From the NCBI RefSeq assembly GCF_014897705.1, contig NZ_JABUXV010000015.1:39703-103702 (forward strand): a stretch of DNA of 64,000 nucleotides, written 5' to 3'. A model generated the notes under the pieces. It ran no database searches and was not told the DNA's origin. It saw only the letters and a list, made by a program, of their open reading frames with translations. Source of the DNA: Brachybacterium sp. FME24 (GTDB lineage Bacteria > Actinomycetota > Actinomycetes > Actinomycetales > Dermabacteraceae). Shown here piece after piece: positions 54,522 to 62,582 of the stretch (position 1 is its first letter; every line of letters begins with the position of its first letter). The translations under genes and the position numbers were made by a program.

Positions 54522-54952
54522 CCCGATAAGTGGGCCGAGTAACGCCGCTACCTCGGACTCGCCGCCCTCGTCCGCTAACGGCCGACCATCACCACCAACT
54601 AGGGACCACGCGAGTTCTAACCGCGGTGACAGCCTGACCGCCGCTCATGGAGGGGCTGCTGCGAGACTCTCCGGGATACGGCCAGCGACAGTGCGCGACC
54701 CGCGCCCGCAGCGAGCCGCCGACCTGGGAGGTTGCCGTGCCCGCCGGACACGAGTAAACGAGACCGTGCAAGCGATTTCCGAATCAGCGGCTCATGTGGT
54801 CTACTGATCCAATTGCCACTCCGCTCGTAGTCGTAAGACTGCGATCAGGTCGTGCAACAGTTCAGTGTGTCGGATCTCCGGTCAGCCCCTGCGGGTACTC
54901 GTCCGGATCCTCGCACGAACTAGATCAAAAGCCGTGACTATATGCTGAAAAG
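54522..54952. other. Possible decayed transposase tail, then about 350 bases without a gene
   Basis: Bases 54525-54602 read in one frame as D-K-W-A-E-stop-R-R-Y-L-G-L-A-A-L-V-R-stop, then T-I-T-T-N-stop. This resembles the C-terminal tail of an IS256-type transposase with two Gln codons turned into TAA; this is recollection of a pattern, not a search. The remaining stretch to 54952 shows only the promoter of the glycan locus. Confidence 0.3.
54941..54946 (+). promoter_or_regulatory. -10 box of a leaderless promoter heading the glycan locus
   Basis: TATGCT, then GAAAAG, then the ATG at 54953. The spacing matches the leaderless promoters of the core chromosome, so the acquired locus may be read by the same sigma factor. 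Confidence 0.5.
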
Positions 54953-55828
54953 ATGTCAACGTTGACCAATTCGGAAACAGTAGCAATCATAGTTTCATTT
55001 GAGCGCACCAAGTTGTTGGATGAATGCCTCAACGCGATTGAAACGCAGACACTCCCGCCTGCAGAAACAATCGTTGTGGACAACTCCATATCCGAAGACC
55101 CAGTTCGCATGATCAGCGCAAAGCATCCGACAGTACGCGTTATCCGCGAAGGGAAAAATGACGGGGGCGCGGGTGGATTCTCAAGGGGCGTAGCTGCAGC
55201 ACTAAAGACAAAGCACTCGTACATGTGGTTGATGGATGACGACGCTGAGCCTGAGCCACACGCATTAGAAACCCTTCTAGGAGTATTCTCCGGCAGTCCA
55301 TCACTCGGATTCGTGTCGCCCTCTGTGATTTCCCTCGATGGCAAACTAGACGCAGCATGCTTTGGCTTCGGACCAACATTGGACGACGGGCCGCGAATTA
55401 CTGAAGCCGACCTACCTCGACCGATCCCATTTGGGATGTTTGTCGGACCTCTCGTTAACATCGAAGTTGCACGTTCGACCTTCCTACCGGTCGCCGATTT
55501 CTTCATTTGGTGGGATGATACCGAATACTTATCTAGGATTCAGAAGATCGCCGGCGGGATGGCTTGCCCTGCGGCGCGAATTCTGCACAAAAGACCCCTT
55601 GCCGCAAGAAAACTAGGAAACAAGTTCTTCTACTCTCTCAGAAACCGTATATGGATCATGAAAACATCAACGCTCGGATCCGAAAGGTCGAAAGAGTGGG
55701 CGCGGTCAACCTTCTGGAGACACTTTAGGAAGGAATACCGAGCGAATCACTTCAGTCCCATATTCGTAATCAAATCACTCAAGTACTTCCTGGAGGGGCT
55801 AACAACAACTCCAGGGCAAATCAGATAG
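54953..55828 (+). CDS. GT2 glycosyltransferase (GlfT2/rhamnosyltransferase-like)
   Basis: A 291-residue GT-A fold glycosyltransferase. The N-terminal nucleotide-sugar fold starts VAIIVSFERTKLLDECLNAI. The metal-binding motif is MDDDAEPEP (Asp95-97), and the catalytic-base region is WWDDTEYLSRI (about 186-196). These arrangements match galactofuranosyl- and rhamnosyl-transferases of the GlfT2/WbbL group, which use furanose or deoxyhexose donors. No membrane helix is evident. Codons such as ATA, AGA and CTA are frequent, unlike the core genes. It heads the glycan locus and is separated from the flippase gene by 55 bases. Acceptor and donor cannot be named. Confidence 0.85.
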   Translation: MSTLTNSETVAIIVSFERTKLLDECLNAIETQTLPPAETIVVDNSISEDPVRMISAKHPTVRVIREGKNDGGAGGFSRGVAAALKTKHSYMWLMDDDAEPEPHALETLLGVFSGSPSLGFVSPSVISLDGKLDAACFGFGPTLDDGPRITEADLPRPIPFGMFVGPLVNIEVARSTFLPVADFFIWWDDTEYLSRIQKIAGGMACPAARILHKRPLAARKLGNKFFYSLRNRIWIMKTSTLGSERSKEWARSTFWRHFRKEYRANHFSPIFVIKSLKYFLEGLTTTPGQIR

Positions 55829-55883
55829 GACACCATTCGACAACAGCGCCCAAACTAACCGACGCACCGAAGAAAACTGACAA

Positions 55884-57200
55884 ATGCAGAAGCAGAACAG
55901 AAACAGGATTCAGAGGACAACGGCCAAACTAAGCGCTCTCTGGATCAACAGCCTTGTAACCACGGCTGTGCCCTTATTAACGGTACCTGTCGCAATCTCG
56001 GTCGGCGGTCCTGCTGTTTGGCAAGCCGTTGTTCTCGGCCAAGCTGTCGGCATGATTGGTACAGTAGTAACGTCTTTCGGTTGGAACGGCTTCGGGCCGG
56101 CCCTCATAGCGAAATCCAGTACGCCGTCGCGGATCTATGCGGTATCAATCGTGGCACGTGGAGCCCTTGCAATAGTGGTGACACCATTCGTCGTCGGCCT
56201 CGCAGCATGGATTTCTCCTATCCCCTTCCTGGCAGCTATCGCCGCTTTGGGTGGCATTACCGTTGCCCTTCGCTCTCCATGGTACTTTATCGGGAGAGGA
56301 CAGCCAGGAAAAATCCTCACAAGAGACACTCTGCCTAAGGTATTCATAGGGGGCGTCGGACTGGCGTTATCGGCAGCTCTAAATTCGATTCTATGGTTCT
56401 TGCTACTAGACATCGTCGCTGGCCTTTGGTCGATCGTAGCCACGACTCAATCTGCTACATCAATGCGGGAGATCGCGAGTTTGAAAGTTGCAGAAGTCAG
56501 AAGGTCGTTCCGGGACCAGTTCCACGCTTTCGGGGTAGGGATATCTACTGCCGTTTATAGTGTGGGAATTATTCCTCTAATCGGGCTTTTCAGCGTTGAA
56601 CTTGCAGGAAACTATGCGGTACTGTCTCGAGTCCAGCAATTCGGCGTAGCAATTCTTAGACCCATGGTTCAACTTCTCCAGGCTTGGGTGCCCGCCGGCG
56701 GAGGCCAAGAGTATTGGAGGCGTGTCAATGTTGGTCTACGCGTTATGAACGCTGTTGCAATCGGAGCGGTAATTGGAACGACCTCGTTTGCACCCGATGC
56801 TGTGGCGATGCTTAGCGGTGACACAGTAAAAATAACCCTCGGGGTCGCGGCTGTCATAGGCGCGGTGCTCGGTATCAGCCTATACACCCAGTACACAGGG
56901 CTGGCCGTACTCGTATCTGCCGGGAGGGGAACGCAGGTGTTCAACTCTACGATCGCGAGCTCGTTGTTCTGTATCATCGCAGTGCCTGCTACCGCCTTAA
57001 GCGGAGAATTGGCTGCCGTGGTGGCCGCGATACTAGTCGGAGAAATAATCGTTCTAGTTTGGCAATTGGTTGCCGTCCAAAAGTGCCAGAGAAGTGAAAG
57101 CGTAGTGCAACAGTCTTCTAGCGCCGAGCCATACGTTTCATCATGGACGCGACGCAGTTCTGCACGAGGACGCCACGTGGGAGATCTCGATGTTGAATAA
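55884..57200 (+). CDS. Wzx-like polysaccharide flippase (MOP superfamily)
   Basis: A 438-residue polytopic membrane protein with about twelve hydrophobic helices, beginning at residue 12 (KLSALWINSLVTTAVPLLTV). The pattern of paired helices, Gly/Pro-rich loops and a basic cytoplasmic tail fits the oligosaccharide-lipid flippases of O-antigen, capsule and teichoic-like glycan pathways. It would move an undecaprenyl-linked glycan built by the neighbouring transferases across the membrane. The ribosome binding site is weak. Its stop overlaps the following acyltransferase start by 11 bases. No polymerase (Wzy) gene is recognisable in the locus. Confidence 0.78.
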   Translation: MQKQNRNRIQRTTAKLSALWINSLVTTAVPLLTVPVAISVGGPAVWQAVVLGQAVGMIGTVVTSFGWNGFGPALIAKSSTPSRIYAVSIVARGALAIVVTPFVVGLAAWISPIPFLAAIAALGGITVALRSPWYFIGRGQPGKILTRDTLPKVFIGGVGLALSAALNSILWFLLLDIVAGLWSIVATTQSATSMREIASLKVAEVRRSFRDQFHAFGVGISTAVYSVGIIPLIGLFSVELAGNYAVLSRVQQFGVAILRPMVQLLQAWVPAGGGQEYWRRVNVGLRVMNAVAIGAVIGTTSFAPDAVAMLSGDTVKITLGVAAVIGAVLGISLYTQYTGLAVLVSAGRGTQVFNSTIASSLFCIIAVPATALSGELAAVVAAILVGEIIVLVWQLVAVQKCQRSESVVQQSSSAEPYVSSWTRRSSARGRHVGDLDVE

Positions 57201-57768
57201 ATGCATGTTGAGCGCAAGGACGCAAATTTTTCCAAAGAACAAGCAGCACAGCAGGAACAATAGGCAGCCAATGGAGGAGCTCCTCTCAATACTCCCTACC
57301 TGGGGTGTAGTTGCTCTAATGAAGCGCAAATACTATTCATCGGTGCTGGCACGGTGTGGCGCGCGATTGACCGTCTGCCATGGCGCAACATTGCGCTACC
57401 CAGAACGGATACACGTCGGTGACGATGTGTACATTAACCGGCGTGCGATCGTGACCGCGCGCGAGACGGTGAAAATTGGCGACAATGTGCTGATTGGACC
57501 CAATGTCGTAATTGATAGCGGAGACCACATTTTCGCGGACACTGATCGACCAATTTGGCGGCAAGGTTTTCGGAACTCACCGGTAGAGATCGGGCAAAAT
57601 GTGTGGCTAGGTGCGAATGTTACTGTTTTAAAAGGGGTGTCAATCGGACGTGGCTCGGTGATCGGGGCGGGGGCGGTCGTTACGAGAGATATTCCTGAGT
57701 ATTCGGTTGCCCATGGCGTTCCCGCGGTAGTCGTTCGGAGCCGTGCAACTATGGAGATGGAGAAATGA
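57190..57768 (+). CDS. Hexapeptide-repeat O-acyltransferase (LbH family)
   Basis: A 192-residue left-handed beta-helix acyltransferase. Hexapeptide repeats run from about 75 (IHVGDDVYINRRAIVTARET) to 175, with the acetyl-CoA site and catalytic His in VIDSGDHIF, then IGQNVWLGANVTVLKGVSIG and IGAGAVVTRDIPEYSVAHGVPA. It resembles WcaF and maltose acetyltransferase and would acetylate a sugar hydroxyl of the glycan. The first 50 residues are atypical. The ATG at 57190 has GGGAG upstream; ATG 57271 is a shorter alternative. It overlaps both neighbours, implying coupling. Confidence 0.83.
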   Translation: MLNKCMLSARTQIFPKNKQHSRNNRQPMEELLSILPTWGVVALMKRKYYSSVLARCGARLTVCHGATLRYPERIHVGDDVYINRRAIVTARETVKIGDNVLIGPNVVIDSGDHIFADTDRPIWRQGFRNSPVEIGQNVWLGANVTVLKGVSIGRGSVIGAGAVVTRDIPEYSVAHGVPAVVVRSRATMEMEK

Positions 57769-58415
57769 CGGAACTGACTGGCCTTGTCGCGGGCAGGTAC
57801 ACGGTGCCTACGGTTGGGCACGTACATCAAGTCAAGGAGGTACTCAGGCGATACGGAACTGCCACCGTTGGTGTGCTTGATCTTGATCTTAATCTTGATC
57901 GTGAATGCTGGCTGCCCGAGAGGCCTGACTTCGACAATATTCATTCCAGATTTCTAGCCGAATGTGATAGGAATTGTTCGCAAGCACGCAACCCCTTTAC
58001 CCTCGAGGAACGCCTGGCAATGTGGCACACGGCGATCACGTATGCCTTCTCTCCTAACGAGGTGCAGGTGGTGCCTGCACCGCGACCTGAGCTTTCCCCC
58101 TCAGCTTTTAACGCAGCATTCCCGGAGTCAAAGTTCCGACTCTGCACGACACGAGCGACAGTACATTGCAGCTGGTTTGACTCAATTAGGACGCTACATC
58201 TCCAAACTATCCTCCAAAGGGAAATCCAAGAAATTGTCCCGCAAATCGTCGTGCATACCAGCTCGATTTTTGACCCAACCGACAACAGCGATACGTGGAA
58301 GCAGTACCTCGCCGAGGGTGTTCCTGAACATTTGGCTACGATAGACGGAGTAGAAAAGATAAAGGACGTGTACCGACGGCGCGCTCTTGAACAAAAGTTG
58401 GAGGGTTCTGAGTGA
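57765..58415 (+). CDS. Nucleotidylyltransferase-superfamily protein (NadM-like)
   Basis: A 216-residue HUP-fold protein. The N-terminus GRYTVPTVGHVHQVKEVL places a T-V-G-H motif (residues 16-19) where this superfamily has (H/T)-x-G-H, and NPFTLEERLAMWHTAI matches the NMN-adenylyltransferase helix. The usual C-terminal I-S-x-T-x-(I/V)-R motif is not clear; the region reads HTSSIFDPTDNSDTWKQYL. The fold transfers a nucleotide from NTP to a phosphate group, making NAD, ADP-heptose, CDP-alcohols and similar products. Substrate here is unknown. It overlaps the preceding and following genes by ATGA and GTGA, so it is coupled to the phosphopentomutase-like gene. Confidence 0.65.
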   Translation: MTELTGLVAGRYTVPTVGHVHQVKEVLRRYGTATVGVLDLDLNLDRECWLPERPDFDNIHSRFLAECDRNCSQARNPFTLEERLAMWHTAITYAFSPNEVQVVPAPRPELSPSAFNAAFPESKFRLCTTRATVHCSWFDSIRTLHLQTILQREIQEIVPQIVVHTSSIFDPTDNSDTWKQYLAEGVPEHLATIDGVEKIKDVYRRRALEQKLEGSE

Positions 58416-59557
58416 AAGGTAGAACAGCACTACTAGTGGTAGACGGCTTGGGCGTAGGTACCGTTGCGCCGACCTCGATGTACGAGAACTTTCCAGGCGC
58501 AAATACCTTCAAAAGGCTCTATGGGGCCTGTGGAGGGTCCGGCTTATCAACCTTTCGCGCCCTTGGGCTCTGTGAACCACAGAATCGCCCGGCGCTGGCA
58601 TCCAGACGACGTGTTAGTTCAGGTTGGATCGAAACCGAATACGCGGGCGCTGATACTCTCCTGGGGCATCGGGAGATGATTGGAGCTCGCGGGGCTACAC
58701 GCGCTGGGTCTTTAGTCCAGCAGAAGGATGCTGTTATTCGGGCTCTGTCCGGGCGAAAAGTCGGGGTCCAGTGGCGTAATGGCTATTTGAGGACTAGTGA
58801 TGGTATTTATATATTCGACAACCTGGAGTGTGATCCGGGCACCAATATAAACGTCCTTGCCACCAGTGGTTGCGTGTCGCCAGAAACGTTCTGGTCGGTG
58901 GCTGAGATTGTACGAGGAGCGGCTATTAATCCTCGAGTGATATGCGCACTAGCTGATCAACTCAATGAAACAGCTGTTGAAAGTTCCATGAGGACTCTGT
59001 GTGAAGATGGGTTCTGGCTAACTGGTGTCAACGTTGGCAGTCTGGGTATATATAATGATAGGTATCAGGTACGTCACCTCTCGTCACCGGTTCCAGAGAG
59101 GAACTCGATAAGCGCCCTGCGTGAGTCAGGTAGATCTGTTGCTATTCTAGGGAAGGCGGCTGATGTTATTCCGGTAGAATCTGAGATTCGGTCCCGATCA
59201 ACGGGGTTGAAAGATACCATCGGGCGATTCCGTGAGATATGGCATGGCCGACAATCGGACGTTCTGTTCTGTAATGTTCAACAGGTGGATCTTTCAGGTC
59301 ATGCGTCTAGTCTCGCGGGGGGCGTCTCTGCGCTGCGCGAAGTAGATTCACTGCTTGCTGAGATTATTTCCAGCATGGTTAACGGGGATCGTTTAATGCT
59401 CGCCGCGGACCATGGTAATGATCCCTGTATGAATCAGGGCAGGCACACTCGCGAGCATTTGCCGTTTGTGTTGGTGGATGGTTCGGACGGCGACGGTGCG
59501 TGGACTGATCTCGGCAGAATGCCGACATTGGGTGCAGTTGGGGCACTTCTTGTTTAA
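58412..59557 (+). CDS. Phosphopentomutase-like metalloenzyme (DeoB / alkaline phosphatase superfamily)
   Basis: A 381-residue two-metal enzyme. Metal ligands and nucleophile appear as in DeoB: VVDGLGVG (Asp11), GADTLLGHREMIGARG with the nucleophilic Thr82, DLSGHASSLAGGVSAL, AADHGNDP (Asp333, His334) and the HTREHLPFVLV close (His345). DeoB interconverts ribose-5-phosphate and ribose-1-phosphate; the length is similar (about 390). The cap region between 120 and 270 is divergent, so the sugar phosphate may differ. The GTG start lies in the stop of the nucleotidylyltransferase gene with GGAGGG upstream. A mutase of this kind inside a glycan locus, rather than a nucleoside-salvage operon, is unusual. 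Confidence 0.78.
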   Translation: MKGRTALLVVDGLGVGTVAPTSMYENFPGANTFKRLYGACGGSGLSTFRALGLCEPQNRPALASRRRVSSGWIETEYAGADTLLGHREMIGARGATRAGSLVQQKDAVIRALSGRKVGVQWRNGYLRTSDGIYIFDNLECDPGTNINVLATSGCVSPETFWSVAEIVRGAAINPRVICALADQLNETAVESSMRTLCEDGFWLTGVNVGSLGIYNDRYQVRHLSSPVPERNSISALRESGRSVAILGKAADVIPVESEIRSRSTGLKDTIGRFREIWHGRQSDVLFCNVQQVDLSGHASSLAGGVSALREVDSLLAEIISSMVNGDRLMLAADHGNDPCMNQGRHTREHLPFVLVDGSDGDGAWTDLGRMPTLGAVGALLV

Positions 59558-59594
59558 GGTGTTCTAATGGCAGTAGAGAATGGGAGAATGGCTT

Positions 59595-60062
59595 ATGTCT
59601 GACTATATTTCGCGGCTCCGATCGAAGGTGGGCCATGAACCTATTATTTTGAATTTCGCGGGGTGTATCATTCCGCGAGGTAATGGTGATGTTCTTCTGC
59701 AGAAGCGTGGCGATCGCGAGAAGCCGATTTGGGGGTTTCCTGGCGGCGGCCTGGAGTTGGGTGAGACGTTGCACGATACGGCCGTCCGCGAGGTAAGGGA
59801 AGAGACGGGACTCGAGGTTGCTGTAACCGAGTTGGCGGGTGTCTATAGCGGAATGGTTGACCATTATCCTAACGGCGATACCGCATATTCTGTCACGGCT
59901 TTTTTCGTTGCGCGTCGGTTGGATGGCGATCTGCGCTGTGACGGCTCGGAATCAATCGGACTGGAATACTTTGCGGAGTCCTGTCTGCCGGACCTCGTCA
60001 ATAGACAGCACACTATCGCCGCTTGTAATTTTTTCGCTGGCCGCCGAGGAGTGTGGTCCTGA
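59595..60062 (+). CDS. Nudix hydrolase
   Basis: A 155-residue Nudix protein with a perfect box at residues 51-73: G-x5-E-x7-R-E-V-x-E-E-x-G-L. It hydrolyses a nucleoside diphosphate linked to another moiety; candidates are ADP-ribose, NDP-sugars or NADH, and nothing in the sequence fixes the choice. The ATG at 59595 has GGGAG eight bases upstream; ATG 59580 is less supported. It follows the phosphopentomutase-like gene by 37 bases. NMN-adenylyltransferase and Nudix domains are fused in some bacteria (NadM-Nudix), so their proximity here is notable. Confidence 0.85.
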   Translation: MSDYISRLRSKVGHEPIILNFAGCIIPRGNGDVLLQKRGDREKPIWGFPGGGLELGETLHDTAVREVREETGLEVAVTELAGVYSGMVDHYPNGDTAYSVTAFFVARRLDGDLRCDGSESIGLEYFAESCLPDLVNRQHTIAACNFFAGRRGVWS

Positions 60063-61204
60063 TCAGCAGCCGCTTGCTAAGCATATGCGTCCTAGTTAAG
60101 GACGAGTACGTCCACTTGGGGCGTATGCTCGACGAGCTCCCTCTTAGAGAATCTTGGCTAGAGGTCGTGATCGTCGACAACGGGTCGGATGAGGTGCCTC
60201 AATCGGTCATTGACCGCGAGGGTGTGCGCGTATTCGTGGAGAGAGACGCGGAGTTTGATCGAGCCCGGGATCGGTATCTCTCCGAGGCGGTCGGCGACTG
60301 GATTCTCGTTGTTGATGCAGACGAAGTTGTCCGCAGTTTTGAGCTTCAGCAATTTGTCACGTTCCTTACTACTGCTAGTCCCGTGTATTCGGGGTTTGCG
60401 ATCCCCTTGATTCAGCCTGCTGGGAAGGGGGTGCATAGCGTAGTCCATATGGTTAGAGCCTTTAGGCGCGAGGCGGTCGTCGGCTATAGTTCAAGTAGTA
60501 TTCATGCACAAGTTTTGGGGGATCTGCAACGCCGCGGGTGTGTCGGTTCTTATGGCCGTCCGCTTATCTGGCATTTTGATGAGTACTATTCTGATCGTAG
60601 TAGTGCCAAGCGCGAGCGAAACATTGATGCATGCAGTCGCGTACTCGCCGACCCGACAGTCGGGCGTGATACTGTGCTGAGAATGCATCGATTTTTGAGT
60701 CAAGAGTATTTGGCTCGTGGAGACTACGCGAACGCGGTGCGTGAGGGTCGACTTGCTTTAGCTACTACATCACCGAGAACGGAATGGGCTGCCGCGATTT
60801 ACGTCCTCCACGCACTTCTCGCCATGCACGACTTCGAGGCGGCCGAAGTCGCCCTTCGGGAGTACCGTCCAGCTGCTGGGGGGCCACATCTGCAGATAAA
60901 TAGTCTCAGATCTCGTTTGTATTTTGAAACTGGCAGGTGGGATGAGCTGAAGTCCGCGCTTGAGCAAGACCTCTTTTTGTATCCTTCGTTGCCCCACCCG
61001 TATATTAACATGGCATCGATAGTGGAGGACTCAGGAGTTCGCCTTAAGTATTTGAATGCAGCCGCCGATATTGCCCCGTGGCTCGCGACGGAAGAATCGA
61101 TGTTCGTTCCGCGAAAGGACTCGCTGTTCGCATCTCAGACTCTTGAGATTGGAGATACGTTGTTTGCTCAGTTGCGGCTCTTGGGAGCTCATCGAGCCTC
61201 CTAG
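60053..61204 (+). CDS. GT2 glycosyltransferase with C-terminal helical (TPR-like) repeats
   Basis: A 383-residue protein. The GT-A domain occupies about 1-200: LLSICVLVKDEYVHLGRMLDEL, then VVIVDNGSDEVP, then FDRARDRYLSEAVGDWILVVDADE with the D-x-D motif at 88-90. The C-terminal half is made of paired helices resembling tetratricopeptide repeats (for example LSQEYLARGDYANAVREGRLAL). This architecture is shared by SunS-type and related GT2 enzymes, some of which glycosylate peptides. The start is uncertain: GTG 60053 is too close to GAGGAG, and a TTG at 60074 is possible. It overlaps the Nudix gene. Confidence 0.75.
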   Translation: MVLISSRLLSICVLVKDEYVHLGRMLDELPLRESWLEVVIVDNGSDEVPQSVIDREGVRVFVERDAEFDRARDRYLSEAVGDWILVVDADEVVRSFELQQFVTFLTTASPVYSGFAIPLIQPAGKGVHSVVHMVRAFRREAVVGYSSSSIHAQVLGDLQRRGCVGSYGRPLIWHFDEYYSDRSSAKRERNIDACSRVLADPTVGRDTVLRMHRFLSQEYLARGDYANAVREGRLALATTSPRTEWAAAIYVLHALLAMHDFEAAEVALREYRPAAGGPHLQINSLRSRLYFETGRWDELKSALEQDLFLYPSLPHPYINMASIVEDSGVRLKYLNAAADIAPWLATEESMFVPRKDSLFASQTLEIGDTLFAQLRLLGAHRAS

Positions 61205-61283
61205 CTTCTGCATCAATGTCCTTAAGGGTTGTCGCGGCCCAGCGATCTGGACAGCTTTTGCATCGTTACGCCGGAGTCAATAG

Positions 61284-61445
61284 ATGGACGCTAAGCGGCT
61301 AAATGTAGCTGGGTATGATGTTGTATTCGTTAAGCCTGGATTGTCGGGCGGGTTCCTTATCATTATGTTTGGTGTCGCCCTAACCGTTCTCGGTTGGACT
61401 TGGCTATTGTGCTGGGTGAGCGAGGTGGTCACAGGTGCGGATTGA
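61284..61445 (+). CDS. Possible 53-residue membrane peptide
   Basis: An ATG at 61284 opens 53 codons ending TGA at 61445. The peptide has a charged start (MDAKRL), one hydrophobic helix (about 23-45, rich in Phe, Leu, Ile and Trp) and a short acidic end. Its moderate GC matches the glycan locus rather than the insertion sequences. No ribosome binding site is obvious, and no family is known. It lies 22 bases before the IS481 element. It could be a genuine small protein or the 5' end of a gene cut by the insertion. Confidence 0.35.
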   Translation: MDAKRLNVAGYDVVFVKPGLSGGFLIIMFGVALTVLGWTWLLCWVSEVVTGAD

Positions 61446-61466
61446 TCCGATCGGTCCTCGGCTAGC

Positions 61467-62582
61467 TGTTGCGGGTCATGACGTTGTAGTCACCGCGTAG
61501 GGGATGAGGGAACGGGCCCCTGACCGGCACGATGGGTGGTGCTGAAGCCATTCATCTGCTGGAGGAGACCCGTTCCATGACCCACCCTAATGCCCCGCTG
61601 ACCGCTGTCGGAAGACACCGCGCAGTCGCTCAGGTCCTCGAGGTTGGCCGTCCCATCGCGCACGTCGCCGCGGAGTTTTATATCGCTCGGGCCACGCTGT
61701 CTAAGTGGGTGGCTCGCTATCGGGCGGACGGAGCAACAGCGCTGGAGGGCCGCTCCAGCGCACCAGCGAACCGGTCATCACGGACGCCCATGCGGGTGGT
61801 GGAGCTGATCGAGCACTGGCGACGAGCGAAGAAGTGGTCCCCTCGAAGGATTGCTCGTGAGCTCGCCGACGGGCACGGCGTCCGGTGCTGCGTGAGGACC
61901 GTGACGCGCTGGCTGGACCGGCTCGGCCTGAATCGGATCAGAGACATCACCCCGGACGGCGAAGACCTCCGCCGGCCAGGGAAGATCACCGCCCGCTATC
62001 CCGGCCACTTGGTCCACATGGACGTGAAGAAGGTCGGGAAGATCCCCGAGGGTGGCGGCTGGTGGGCCCACGGCCGCGGCAACGCGCAGGCTCTCGCCGG
62101 CAAGCGCGCCCATAAGCAGAAGGTCGGCTACACCTACCTCCGCTCGATCATCGACGGATTCTCCCGCCTGGCCTACACCGAGGCTCTCGAGGACGAGACG
62201 GCCGCGACGACCATCGCCTTCTTCCCCCGCGCACGCGTGTTCTTCGCTGCCCACGGGATCACACGGATCACGCGGCTGATCACCGACAACGGCGCGAACT
62301 ACACCTCGAAGGCATTCCACCGCTCGACCCGCGCGTTCATCCGCCGCCACCAGCGCACCAGGATCTACACGCCCAGGCACAACGGGAAGATCGAGCGCTA
62401 CCAGCGGCTGCTGACCGATGAGTGCCTCTACGCCCGCGCCTACGAATCCGAGACTGCGCGGCGCGAAACGATCGAGGTCTGGGTCCATCACTATGACTAC
62501 CATCGGCCGCATACTGCCTGCGGCGATCAGCCCCCAGCCTCACGCCTCCATGCCGGCGTCGACAACGTCATGACCAACTACA
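61467..62582 (+). mobile_element. IS481-family insertion sequence (full-length copy)
   Basis: A 1116-base element. The left end TGTTGCGGGTCATGACGTTGT (61467-61487) is an imperfect inverted repeat of the right end (62562-62582), sharing GGTCATGACGTTGT and the outer TGT. The left flank is GCTAGC, an N-CTAG-N target. The right flank is ACTTGC, one base from ACTAGC found after the truncated copy at 54517. Confidence 0.82.

Noticed and set aside
57765..60062. A simple NAD salvage module (NMN adenylyltransferase plus Nudix).
   Set aside because: Not excluded, but the central DeoB-like gene and the glycan setting make it a poorer fit; kept as the main alternative to the activated-pentose idea.
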